DNA of 10,249 nt from Candidatus Moraniibacteriota bacterium (lineage in GTDB: Bacteria > Patescibacteriota > Minisyncoccia > Moranbacterales > GCA-2747515): assembly GCA_029933995.1 (NCBI GenBank), contig JAOZNB010000044.1:1-10249 (forward strand). The letters are read 5' to 3'. The notes beneath the pieces were generated by a model. It worked only from the letters and a program-made list of their open reading frames with translations. It did not search any database and was not told where the DNA came from. Position numbers and translations under genes: made by a program. Shown piece after piece: positions 1 to 7,363 of this stretch. Within the stretch, counting starts at the first letter, position 1. Every line of letters begins with the position of its first letter.

Positions 1-487
1 TTACTATTCCTAAGTTTACATCATGATCACCACTTGATCCTTCTTTGTCATAACAATCTAGTGATAGAGTATCTTGTACTTCTACGTTTATGTCTATTTG
101 ATCATATCCTGTTATTGAACCGTTTCCGTTTACTATGTATGTTGTTGCATGGGGCGTTGTAAATGTGCATATTCCATTTGTAATTATACATGTTGCATGT
201 TCTACCCATGTACTACTTCCCTCTAGTTGAGCGAGAACTTCCATTTCCATATCATTGTAAGCTTCACTTACAGTTATTTCTACTGTTATATCATTTGAGA
301 AACTTAAATTTTTTGTTACACCCAACTTTACTGCTCCTATTACATTTGGGTGTTCTACTTTTTCCTCTGTCAGAGTATTTTCTGTTATAAAGCTTTGAAA
401 GTTGAAGTATCCTGTGTAGCCTCCTGAGAACATTTCAGTAATTACAGTATTACTTGGAAATATTACATGTTGTGTTTGATTGGAAAG
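1..487 (-). CDS. C-terminal part of frameshifted secreted FG-GAP protein (partial, leaves window)
   Basis: This minus-strand frame is open from 487 down to the left edge and is shifted by one base from the FG-GAP frame that stops at 450. Its product continues the upstream protein logically: VIFPSNTVITEMFSGG, then a module with NLSFSNDITVEITV, then ATCIITNGICTFTTPHATTY, then DTLSLDCYD and DVNLGIV at the edge. These Thr/Asn-rich beta-strand phrases resemble modules that follow Fn3-like domains in large secreted proteins of CPR bacteria (recalled family knowledge, not searched). No start or signal peptide belongs to this piece, so I read it as the separated C-terminal half of the gene to its right. 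The sequence shows the open frame and composition; the joining is inference. The protein's true end lies outside the window, and its ligand is unknown. Confidence 0.7.
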
Positions 488-1582
488 TTATTTGTGCATT
501 GTTTGTTGATACATTTGTTGTATTGTCTATAGTTCCATTGTTTACTGTTATGTAACCATTTGTTTCTAAATTATTCATTTCTATTATATCTGGATTTGGA
601 ATTACTTGATTTGTTAGTGCATTTGTTGTAAAACTTTGTTCTTCTCCATATACATTTCCTTTTTCATTTGTTGCTTTTGCTCTTATATAATATGTTGTGT
701 ATGGAGTTAGTTCCGTTAGATCACATGAATACGTTCCTAGTGCTCCTGCACCTGCGGTGCAGTCATCAGTATAAGTTTCACTTACTATTCCCCATTCTAT
801 TAATCTTTCTGGATTTTGGGTTCCTATATCTATTATTTCTGCGTTTCCTGTTGCTGTTGTAGTTCCTATTGTTGTGATTGTACCTGTTACTGTTTGAGCT
901 TTGTTTGTTAGGAAGTGGACGTGAATTGCTCCATATGCATTTGTACCATCACCATCATAAGAAGCACCTACAGCAATATCACTTATACCATTACCATCCA
1001 TATCGCCAATATTTGCTATAGAAACACCGTAATAATCTCCATATGCAACTATTGGACCATTTAGTGTTGTATAATCAATGCTTACCGTTTTTTTCACAGA
1101 ACCATCAATATTTAAAAAACAAATGGTTAATTGACCAACTTGATTACCTGTACTATAAACATATGGAGTGGCCATTGCTATGTCTACAATACCATCATTA
1201 TCTAAGTCACCCATACTTGTTATTGAATATTCAAAACTCGTTGATAATGGCCCATTTGGTGTTGTAGAATTAATTTCTACGGTTGATTTTACTGAACCAT
1301 TTGAATTCATAAAATGTACACTAACTGCTCCAGCATGAGTACTGCCAGTATTATCATACAGAGAGCCCGCAACCATATCCTCAACTCCATCAGAATTCAT
1401 ATCACCAATATTTGTAATAGAATAACCATACAACTCACTTGCTGACAGTGTTGGCCCATTTGACGTTGCATAATTAATCTCAATAGTATTATCAAGTGTT
1501 CCATCTCCCACTGCCTGTGTTGTTTGTGTCAAAAAAATATAGCAATAAATGCTGTTGAAAGTATTATGAAATATTTTTTCAT
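450..1582 (-). CDS. Secreted FG-GAP repeat / Fn3-like surface protein, N-terminal part, frameshifted
   Basis: Predicted exported cell-surface protein, perhaps an adhesin; its ligand is unknown. The long open frame runs from a TTG at 1532 to a TAA at 450 (360 residues). Numbering from that TTG, three FG-GAP units of about 65-68 residues occupy roughly 16-208. Each has a Ca-binding loop of DxDxDG type: D44-D52, D109-D117 and D177-D185. An Fn3-like domain follows at about 213-303, ending TTYYIRAKATNEKGNVYG, with C258 and C270 possibly paired. The natural start is probably ATG at 1580-1582: its frame encodes MKKYFIILSTAFIAIFF and then hits TGA at 1529-1531. One extra T in the T7 tract would join it to LTQTTQA|VGDG, giving a textbook signal peptide and cleavage site. 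The 3' end is also out of frame with clear coding sequence beyond 450. The gene is therefore either inactivated, switched by slippage, or carries sequencing errors. A strong promoter lies upstream; there is no Shine-Dalgarno sequence. Confidence 0.8.
453..487 (-). other. Interval holding the second frameshift in the surface-protein gene
   Basis: The upstream frame is open until TAA at 450-452. The downstream frame is closed upstream by TAA at 488-490. The change of frame must therefore fall between 453 and 487, equivalent to one extra base or two missing bases. The sequence here is not a long homopolymer (it contains CAAACACAACATG on the minus strand), so simple homopolymer miscalling explains it less well than at 1531-1537. 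Confidence 0.7.
909..1487 (-). repeat. Three tandem FG-GAP (integrin-alpha-like) protein repeats
   Basis: Three diverged units of about 65-68 codons share the order [N/T]GP, YS/SIxxxGD, DxDxDGxxD, VAG/MATPY, G.[VI].[VI]..F, then NGSVK. Matching phrases are YATSNGP, STTPNGP and YTTLNGP, and the loops GDMNSDGVED, GDLDNDGIVD and GDMDGNGISD. In known FG-GAP proteins these repeats are blades of a beta-propeller with Ca bound in the loop. Three visible blades are fewer than the seven of a full propeller, so this domain may be incomplete, oligomeric or differently folded. Confidence 0.85.
1531..1537. other. A7/T7 homopolymer that breaks the signal-peptide frame
   Basis: On the coding (minus) strand this T7 run follows the codons for MKKYFIILSTAFIAI. 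With seven Ts the frame ends at TGA (1529-1531). With eight it reads FFLTQTTQA and enters the FG-GAP domain. The tract is therefore the exact point where one base decides whether a secreted protein is made. A sequencing or assembly error and true slippage look the same here. Confidence 0.75.
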
Positions 1583-1615
1583 TTTTTTTATTTTATATAT
1601 AGACTAATAGTTTTT

Positions 1616-1644
1616 AGTATATCATATACTGTTTTTTTTGCCAA
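1616..1644 (-). promoter_or_regulatory. Sigma-70-type promoter of the FG-GAP gene, with overlapping palindrome
   Basis: On the minus strand TTGGCA (1639-1644) and TATACT (1616-1621) are separated by exactly 17 bases. The predicted transcription start is near 1609, about 27 bases before the ATG at 1582. The 15-base palindrome AGTATATCATATACT (1616-1630) covers the -10 and part of the spacer, a common position for a repressor operator. The spacer is A-rich beside the -35. Confidence 0.65.
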
Positions 1645-1661
1645 AAAAAAATACCTTTATA

Positions 1662-2843
1662 TTATTTAGTATCTTTAAGTGTAATAACTGGATAAATTCC
1701 ACGGGTTAATACAATAAATAATACAACAACCATACTTTGTATATTATCAAAAAATAATAAAAATAGTCCCATCAATATTGCGCTTAAAATATATGCAATA
1801 GCTCTTGTTGACCTAAATACATTTATCAGTGCAACATTATTACCATCAATTTGTTTATAAAAATAACTATCTTGCATAGATTCCAAAAGTGCAGCACCTA
1901 CACGAGACATAAATAAGACACTCATCCATACGACAATTGATGTGCTTTCTATAAAAAACATCATAATCACAGATCCAATGACAATTATAAGACCTAAAAA
2001 TAACATTTCTTTTTCTCCATATTTTTTGTCAGCCAGGACTCCTGCAGGATACTCCACTATTACAAATGGTATGAGCATCACTGTAAAGATAATACCAATC
2101 TCACTCCAAGACATACCAATCTCACGTAAAAATAGTGGCATATAAATAGTCATAACAGCATAAAAAAACCTTAGTGTAAATGACATCCAGTATGCTTTCC
2201 ATAAATTTGCATTATGCTTAAATTTTGATAATGTTTGGCGAATTGAGAGATTTTGTCTTTTTACATGTCCCTGAATATCATTTAATGCAATTAGTATCGT
2301 CACAAACATGATGATATACAAAAACATTGTTGCCATAAAGATAATATCAAAACCATAATTTTCTAAAAGAAACATGGACAACATTGGACCTACCAAGATA
2401 CCCATATTATTAACTGATAAAAATAGTCCTCGAATATGTCCTGTCTTACTGTCAGTTGAATATGCCTCTAGTACAATGTCAAACACAACCCATGCAATAC
2501 TATAAATAATATAATATGTCATGAGTAATAATGCTCCACCAATTGACACTGGTACAAATTGCAATGCAAACAAAACACCTACCTGAAAAATAAGCAGACT
2601 CATGAGAGTACGTGCTCGACCAAAGCCTTCAATTAATTTATTAAGATTAAATAACGCAATGAAAATAATTGTAAAAGTGATAATATAAAAAATACTCACA
2701 TTATCTCCATGCACAACCTGCTTAAAATATGACGAAGCGATGTATGCAAGTAAAGATATGGAAAGTCCAAATATAAAACCTAAAAAAACGATTAATTTAA
2801 TCGCTCTACCCTGTGCACCTTTTTTATAAACCTCTTTTTTCAT
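1662..2843 (-). CDS. Major facilitator superfamily (MFS) transporter
   Basis: A 393-residue integral membrane protein with about 12 hydrophobic helices, the usual size of an MFS secondary transporter in the cytoplasmic membrane. The loop between the halves (about 188-215) is basic and polar, as expected. An MFS motif-A-like sequence, PAGVLADKKYGEKE, lies at about 266-279 between helices 8 and 9; the equivalent N-terminal loop is the shorter GFGRARTL (73-80). Charged residues inside helices (E126, R225, E264, R313, E321, D325) suggest coupling ions or a polar substrate, but nothing identifies it. ATG at 2841-2843 is the first start, followed by a basic N-terminus (MKKEVYKKGAQGR) on the cytoplasmic side. 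There is no Shine-Dalgarno sequence. It lies 52 bases downstream of the sigma-factor gene but has its own extended -10. Its stop is 79 bases upstream of the FG-GAP gene's ATG. Function as an exporter or an importer is undecided. Confidence 0.88.
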   Translation of the reverse strand: MKKEVYKKGAQGRAIKLIVFLGFIFGLSISLLAYIASSYFKQVVHGDNVSIFYIITFTIIFIALFNLNKLIEGFGRARTLMSLLIFQVGVLFALQFVPVSIGGALLLMTYYIIYSIAWVVFDIVLEAYSTDSKTGHIRGLFLSVNNMGILVGPMLSMFLLENYGFDIIFMATMFLYIIMFVTILIALNDIQGHVKRQNLSIRQTLSKFKHNANLWKAYWMSFTLRFFYAVMTIYMPLFLREIGMSWSEIGIIFTVMLIPFVIVEYPAGVLADKKYGEKEMLFLGLIIVIGSVIMMFFIESTSIVVWMSVLFMSRVGAALLESMQDSYFYKQIDGNNVALINVFRSTRAIAYILSAILMGLFLLFFDNIQSMVVVLFIVLTRGIYPVITLKDTK

Positions 2844-2864
2844 TTGTAATTTTTATTTTATTCT

Positions 2865-2873
2865 ATTATAGCA
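2865..2873 (-). promoter_or_regulatory. Extended -10 promoter of the MFS gene
   Basis: The minus strand reads TGCTATAAT, a perfect TGn extended -10 with consensus TATAAT. No good -35 lies 16-18 bases upstream, which extended -10 promoters tolerate. Transcription would start near 2858, leaving only about 15 untranslated bases before the ATG at 2843, so the mRNA would be close to leaderless. It lies in the 52-base gap after the sigma-factor gene, so the transporter can be expressed alone. Confidence 0.6.
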
Positions 2874-2895
2874 CATAACTCATATAACCATTCTT

Positions 2896-3495
2896 TTAAA
2901 ATTTATCTGATTCAAGTACAACCAGAAGTAATCGTTTTTTTGCCCTTCGTAGTAATGTTCCTACACTACTTACTGGTTTTTTGATAATTTCACTTATCTC
3001 TGTATAAGACTGGTCATCGAAATATCGAAGCCGTATAACTTGTGCGTAGTTATCTGGTAATTGTGATACAGCATCTTGTAATTCATCATGTAACTCCATT
3101 TGAAACCATTCATCCAGAGCAGTGCTTGTTGCAGTTGCTGTTTCTATATTATTTTTTGTTAAATTTACATCTTCAATTGATACGCATTTCCTATGACTAT
3201 TACGTGTAAACCAATTCATAGTTTCATTATGTGCAATACGATAAATCCATGACGAAAACTTCTTATCAATATCGAATGAATCTATATGCTTAAGTGCTTT
3301 AATAAAAACATTCTGCACAAGGTCATGTGCTTCATCTGAGTTATTTACAAATCGCATCACATAAAAGAATAATTTTTGCTCATAACGTGTAATAATAATA
3401 TCAAAACAATCAGAATTACCACGCTGAACAGAAATGATGACATCATTATCATCCATTTCATTATTACATTGTATTTCTTCTACTATTTTTGACAT
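2896..3495 (-). CDS. ECF-type RNA polymerase sigma factor (sigma-70 family)
   Basis: A 199-residue group 4 (extracytoplasmic function) sigma factor that would direct RNA polymerase to a specific promoter set. Region 2 spans about 25-98: DEAHDLVQNVFIKAL matches the core-binding segment and FSSWIYRIAHNETMNWFTRN matches region 2.4, which contacts the -10 element. A Thr-rich linker (about 105-130) leads to region 4 (about 135-190), with LPDNYAQVIRLRYFDD and the helix-turn-helix SYTEISEIIKKPVSSVGTLLRRAKKRL. There is no region 1 or 3, as is normal for ECF factors. The start ATG at 3493-3495 is the natural one; AAAG just upstream is a weak ribosome site at best. It is transcribed divergently from tsaD. 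Many ECF genes are followed by an anti-sigma gene, but the next gene here is an MFS transporter whose long multi-helix form does not resemble one. The signal and regulon are unknown. Confidence 0.92.
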   Translation of the reverse strand: MSKIVEEIQCNNEMDDNDVIISVQRGNSDCFDIIITRYEQKLFFYVMRFVNNSDEAHDLVQNVFIKALKHIDSFDIDKKFSSWIYRIAHNETMNWFTRNSHRKCVSIEDVNLTKNNIETATATSTALDEWFQMELHDELQDAVSQLPDNYAQVIRLRYFDDQSYTEISEIIKKPVSSVGTLLRRAKKRLLLVVLESDKF

Positions 3496-3505
3496 ATCTT
3501 TACTA

Positions 3506-3534
3506 TTGCAAAAAGTATATAAACTACGTATTAT
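3506..3534 (+). promoter_or_regulatory. Sigma-70-type promoter of tsaD
   Basis: TTGCAA (3506-3511) and TATTAT (3529-3534) are spaced by 17 bases. Transcription would start near 3541, giving a leader of about 33 bases with no Shine-Dalgarno sequence before the ATG at 3574. The -35 begins 10 bases upstream of the divergent sigma-factor start codon. Confidence 0.6.
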
Positions 3535-3535
3535 A
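3530..3535 (-). promoter_or_regulatory. Possible -10 of the sigma-factor gene, overlapping the tsaD -10
   Basis: The minus strand has TATAAT here, 34 bases before the ATG at 3495, the same spacing as other promoters in the window. No convincing -35 or TGn is present, so this is weaker than its neighbours. It overlaps the plus-strand tsaD -10 (3529-3534), so polymerase binding for the two genes should be mutually exclusive if both are real. Confidence 0.35.
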
Positions 3536-3573
3536 TAGAGTACTATTACATTTTATTTCATGCAAATACAATT

Positions 3574-4647
3574 ATGAAAATTTTAGCAATCGAAACATCT
3601 TGTGACGAAACTGCTGCAAGTATTATATCTATAGACAATGATGAATTATCAGTCAAATCAAATATCATCTCATCACAAGTTGAACTCCATGCTAAATGGG
3701 GTGGTGTTGTGCCAAATCTCGCAGCACGTGAACATACCAAAAATATTATACCTGTAATAACAGAGTCACTTGAGACTACGAATGCTACAAAAAAAGATAT
3801 TGACCTAATTGCCGTAACTCATGGGCCAGGGCTTATCCCAGCACTTCTCTCCGGCGTTAGTGCTTCAAAGTCACTTGCTTTTGCATGGGAAAAACCTCTC
3901 ATAGGAATCCATCATATAAAAGGTCACATTTATGCAAACTGGATTAGCAATCCTGATATTAAATTTCCAACACTTGCTCTCGTAGTTTCTGGTGGACATA
4001 CACAATTAGTTCTCATGAAAAAACATTGTAACTACGAAATTATTGGACAGACACAAGATGATGCTGTTGGTGAAGCTTTTGATAAAGTGGCTCGTATTTT
4101 AGGATTGGGATATCCTGGTGGACCTATAATATCTGAGCGTGCAGCAATATTTGCAAAAACTAATTTACAAAATGACGTCACACTTCCTCAACCTATGAAA
4201 AATAGTGGTGACTATAATTTTTCATTTTCTGGCATAAAAACTGCAGCACTTTATCTAGTCAAAGATTTCAGAAAAGAAAATAATTTATCAGATGAAGAAA
4301 ATCTTCCACAAGATTTTATTGATGCGGTTGCACATGCATTTCAAACAGCTTCAACTGAAATCCTCACAGCTAAAACAATAAAAGCTGCTATGGAATATAA
4401 TGTGAAATCAGTTTTACTTGCAGGTGGTGTAAGTGCCAACATCCAATTGCGTGATTTATTAGAACAAAAGACAACCCAACTAACTGATGCAACTTTTTAT
4501 GCACCTCCAATGGAATATTGTCTCGATAATGCTGCAATGATCGCAGTAGCTGCATATTATAGATGGAATACATTATCACAAGAAGAAAAAGATAATTTAA
4601 AAAATGGTTGGAAAACTATCTCTGCAAAAGCAAATAGACTCATGTAA
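3574..4647 (+). CDS. tsaD: tRNA N6-adenosine threonylcarbamoyltransferase TsaD (Kae1/Gcp/YgjD family)
   Basis: Transfers the threonylcarbamoyl group from threonylcarbamoyl-AMP to A37 of tRNAs that read ANN codons, working in bacteria with TsaB and TsaE in the cytoplasm. The 357-residue length is typical. Family landmarks are all present: N-terminal MKILAIETSCDETAASI (ASKHA ATPase fold), the metal-binding HxxxH as H114-IKG-H118, VSGGHTQLVLM (138-148), GEAFDKVARILGLGYPGG (166-183), FSFSGIKTA (216-224), LAGGVSANIQLR (282-293) and the metal ligand D318 in CLDNAAM. The start is supported because the family signature begins at residue 1. It faces the sigma-factor gene divergently and is followed 78 bases later by valS, which has its own promoter. 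TsaB, TsaE and TsaC are not in this window. Nothing in the protein is unusual. Confidence 0.98.
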   Translation: MKILAIETSCDETAASIISIDNDELSVKSNIISSQVELHAKWGGVVPNLAAREHTKNIIPVITESLETTNATKKDIDLIAVTHGPGLIPALLSGVSASKSLAFAWEKPLIGIHHIKGHIYANWISNPDIKFPTLALVVSGGHTQLVLMKKHCNYEIIGQTQDDAVGEAFDKVARILGLGYPGGPIISERAAIFAKTNLQNDVTLPQPMKNSGDYNFSFSGIKTAALYLVKDFRKENNLSDEENLPQDFIDAVAHAFQTASTEILTAKTIKAAMEYNVKSVLLAGGVSANIQLRDLLEQKTTQLTDATFYAPPMEYCLDNAAMIAVAAYYRWNTLSQEEKDNLKNGWKTISAKANRLM

Positions 4648-4663
4648 GAAAATAAATACTTTC

Positions 4664-4692
4664 TTGAAAAATACTTTTTTTACTGCTATCCT
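4664..4692 (+). promoter_or_regulatory. Promoter of valS (and probably the PrsW-like gene)
   Basis: TTGAAA (4664-4669) and TATCCT (4687-4692) are spaced by 17 bases, and TGC just before the -10 adds an extended -10 element. The start would be near 4699, about 27 bases before the valS ATG. The leader is far too short for the T-box riboswitch that controls valS in many Firmicutes. No terminator separates tsaD from this promoter, so read-through from tsaD is also possible. Confidence 0.55.
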
Positions 4693-4725
4693 AAACACAT
4701 TACAATATATTTATTACATACTCTT

Positions 4726-7353
4726 ATGAAAGAATTATCGAAACAATATGAACCCAGTAAAACAGAGGATGACATTTATAAAATGTGGGAAGAATCTGGT
4801 TTTTTTAATCCTGATAATTTAGAGGGTGAGCCTTATTCTGTCATGATGCCACCTCCAAATGTAACTGGCGTACTTCATCTTGGTCATGCAATGGAGCAAT
4901 CAATTATGGATATTATGATCCGATATCAACGCATGAATGGTAAAAAAACATTATTATTACCTGGCACAGATCATGCAGCTGTCGCAACACAGGCTAAAGT
5001 TGAAAAGATTCTCATTGCAGATGGTATGAAAAATCCTCGTGAAGAATTAGGCCGAGGGAAACTTCTTGAAGAAATTAGAGACTATGCAGAAAATTCTAAA
5101 TCAACAATTATTTCTCAAATGCGTAAAATGGGTGCAAGTTGTGACTGGAGTCGTCTTTCTTATACGTTTGACAAAGAACGTTCCATAGCAGTAAATACAG
5201 TATTTGAGAAAATGTATAATGATGGTCTAATTTATCGTGGACATCGTGTTATTAATTGGTCTGTAAAAGGTCAATCAACGTGCTCTGATGATGAACTTGA
5301 ACACATGGAACGTCCTGCAAAATTATATACCTTTAAATATAGTAAAGACTTCCCCATTACCATTGCGACAACTAGACCTGAAACAAAACTTGGTGATACT
5401 GCTGTTGCAGTAAATCCTAATGACAAAAGATATAAGAGATATATCGGACAAATATTTACAGTTGATGTTGGTGCAAAAAATCCTCTACAAATTAAAGTTA
5501 TCGCTGACTCTGGCGTTGAAAAAGATTTTGGTACCGGAGCCCTTGGTGTGACACCTGCTCACAGTCCAATTGACTTTGCGATGTATGAAAAACAAAAATC
5601 ACAAAATAATCCTATCGAACTGATTCAAGTAATTGACAAACACGGAAAAATGACAGAAGCTGCTGGATCTGATTATGAAAATCTTACTGTTGAAGAAGCT
5701 CGTGAAAAATTTGTAATATATCTCAAAGAAAATGATTTATTAGAAAAAGAAGAAGATATTATACAAAATGTTGGAACTTCTGACAGATTTGGTGACGTAG
5801 CAGAAGCATTACCGATGACACAATGGTTTATCGATGTAAATAAAAAAATTCCAGGAAAAGATGAAAGTCTTAAAGAATTAATGAAAACAGCTGTGTCCAC
5901 TGGTCATGGCAATGACATCAAAAATAAGATCAATATTACACCAGACCGTTTTGAATCGATTTATTTTTCATGGATTGATAATTTACATGATTGGTGTATC
6001 TCGAGACAAGTTTGGTGGGGTCATCAAATTCCTGTATGGTATCTCAATGATAAAATTCATGTTGGTAGTACAGCACCTAGTAACGAGTGGACACAAGATC
6101 CTGACACACTTGATACATGGTTCTCATCTGGACTGTGGACTTTTTCAACACTTGGATATCCAGAAAAAACAACCGACCTAGAAACATTCCATCCAACAAG
6201 CTGGATGCAAATGGGTCATGAACTTTTATTTTTTTGGATGGCACGAATGATTCTCATGTCTACATACACACTAGATGAAATTCCATTTAAAGATGTTTAT
6301 ATTCATGGTCTTGTACGTGATGAAAAAGGTAATAAATTTTCTAAATCTTCTGGCAATACGCTTGACCCGCTTGATGTCATTAGCGAATATGGCACAGATG
6401 CCCTACGTCTCAGTTGTATCTCAGGTATCTCTCCTGGCAATGATTTAAAATTCTATACCAAAAAAGTAGAGAGTGGTCGTAATTTTACCACAAAACTATG
6501 GAACATTGGTCGTTATATCACAAATGCAACAGAAAATGAAATATCTCTCACAAAAGACACTTCTTTATCATCAGCTGATACGTGGATTCTTACTAAATTA
6601 CAAGAGACTGTAAAAAATGTTACAAAAGATATTGATAAATATAATTTTTCTCATGCAAGTGAGATATTACGTAGTTTTACACGAGATGATTTTGCTGATT
6701 GGTACGTGGAAATTCACAAAGTAGAAAAAAATGATGCTGTATTAATACACGTGTACAAAACTTTATTAAAATTATGGCATCCTTTTATACCATTTGTAAC
6801 AGAAACAATTTGGCAAGAAATGTTTAATGAAGAAAAAATATTAATGATTGTAAAATGGCCAACATTAGAAATAAAACTAGAACAAAATAAAACAAGCTTT
6901 GATGCAATAAAAGAATTAATAACTCACATTCGTAATATCCGTGCAACATACACAGTTCCTGCAAATTCTGAAATCGATATTACTGTTATAACCACAGACG
7001 ACCAAAATGTTATTGAACACACTGATTTAATAAAGACACTTACAAAAGTAAAAACAATTACAACACAAGATGAAGATTCTCCACAAATAGAATCAGCATC
7101 AGCAGTATTTGAAAATTATAAACTATACGTTCACCTTGCAAATATTATTGATATTAAAAAAGAAAAGCAACGCATAACAGATGATATTTCAAAAACACAG
7201 CAATATATTGATAGTATTACGAAGCGATTAGATAGTGAACAATTTGTAATGCGAGCACCTAAACATATAGTAGAAACGGAAAAAGAAAACTTACAAATAG
7301 CTCAAATAAAGGTTTTGAAACTATCAGAACATCTCAAAAATTTAACTAACTAA
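4726..7353 (+). CDS. valS: Valyl-tRNA synthetase (class I)
   Basis: Charges tRNA-Val with valine using ATP and edits misacylated threonine. The 875 residues match the usual bacterial length. In order: N-terminal PPPNVTGVLHLGHAM with the HIGH-type motif H51LGH54; the CP1 editing domain with ATTRPETKLGDTAVAVNP (214-231) and GTGALGVTPAHSPIDF (269-283); the return to the catalytic core at WCISRQVWWGHQIPVWY (423-439) and DTLDTWFSSGLW (460-471); the KMSKS loop as K537FSKS541; the anticodon-binding domain with LWHPFIPFVTETIW (683-696); and a C-terminal coiled-coil arm (about 806-872) typical of ValRS. The stretch between WGHQIP and DTLDTWF is short and has no cysteines, so no zinc knuckle is visible there. 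KFSKS instead of KMSKS is a conservative variant. The ATG at 4726 gives the normal N-terminus. A PrsW-like gene follows after 10 bases, presumably co-transcribed. Confidence 0.98.
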   Translation: MKELSKQYEPSKTEDDIYKMWEESGFFNPDNLEGEPYSVMMPPPNVTGVLHLGHAMEQSIMDIMIRYQRMNGKKTLLLPGTDHAAVATQAKVEKILIADGMKNPREELGRGKLLEEIRDYAENSKSTIISQMRKMGASCDWSRLSYTFDKERSIAVNTVFEKMYNDGLIYRGHRVINWSVKGQSTCSDDELEHMERPAKLYTFKYSKDFPITIATTRPETKLGDTAVAVNPNDKRYKRYIGQIFTVDVGAKNPLQIKVIADSGVEKDFGTGALGVTPAHSPIDFAMYEKQKSQNNPIELIQVIDKHGKMTEAAGSDYENLTVEEAREKFVIYLKENDLLEKEEDIIQNVGTSDRFGDVAEALPMTQWFIDVNKKIPGKDESLKELMKTAVSTGHGNDIKNKINITPDRFESIYFSWIDNLHDWCISRQVWWGHQIPVWYLNDKIHVGSTAPSNEWTQDPDTLDTWFSSGLWTFSTLGYPEKTTDLETFHPTSWMQMGHELLFFWMARMILMSTYTLDEIPFKDVYIHGLVRDEKGNKFSKSSGNTLDPLDVISEYGTDALRLSCISGISPGNDLKFYTKKVESGRNFTTKLWNIGRYITNATENEISLTKDTSLSSADTWILTKLQETVKNVTKDIDKYNFSHASEILRSFTRDDFADWYVEIHKVEKNDAVLIHVYKTLLKLWHPFIPFVTETIWQEMFNEEKILMIVKWPTLEIKLEQNKTSFDAIKELITHIRNIRATYTVPANSEIDITVITTDDQNVIEHTDLIKTLTKVKTITTQDEDSPQIESASAVFENYKLYVHLANIIDIKKEKQRITDDISKTQQYIDSITKRLDSEQFVMRAPKHIVETEKENLQIAQIKVLKLSEHLKNLTN

Positions 7354-7363
7354 AAAAATTAGA

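Noticed and set aside
190..1267. Plus-strand open frames at 190-390, 668-862 and 1043-1267
   Set aside because: Leu/Tyr/His-rich products without recognisable motifs, lying antisense to the surface-protein gene; they are shadows of it.
1529..1531. TGA read as glycine (code 25) in the surface-protein leader
   Set aside because: Reading through TGA in that frame gives sequence unrelated to the FG-GAP protein, and no other in-frame TGA is needed in any gene here.
1530..1532. TTG at 1532 as the true start of the FG-GAP protein
   Set aside because: It would give a protein beginning mid signal peptide (LTQTTQA) with no export signal, while a proper hydrophobic leader starts at ATG 1582 one base out of frame.
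1616..1639. Palindrome followed by T8 on the plus strand as an intrinsic terminator
   Set aside because: The palindrome has a one-base centre and cannot fold, and no plus-strand gene ends there.
4648..4725. T-box riboswitch upstream of valS
   Set aside because: The gap is 78 bases and the predicted leader about 27 bases, far too short, with no T-box sequence.
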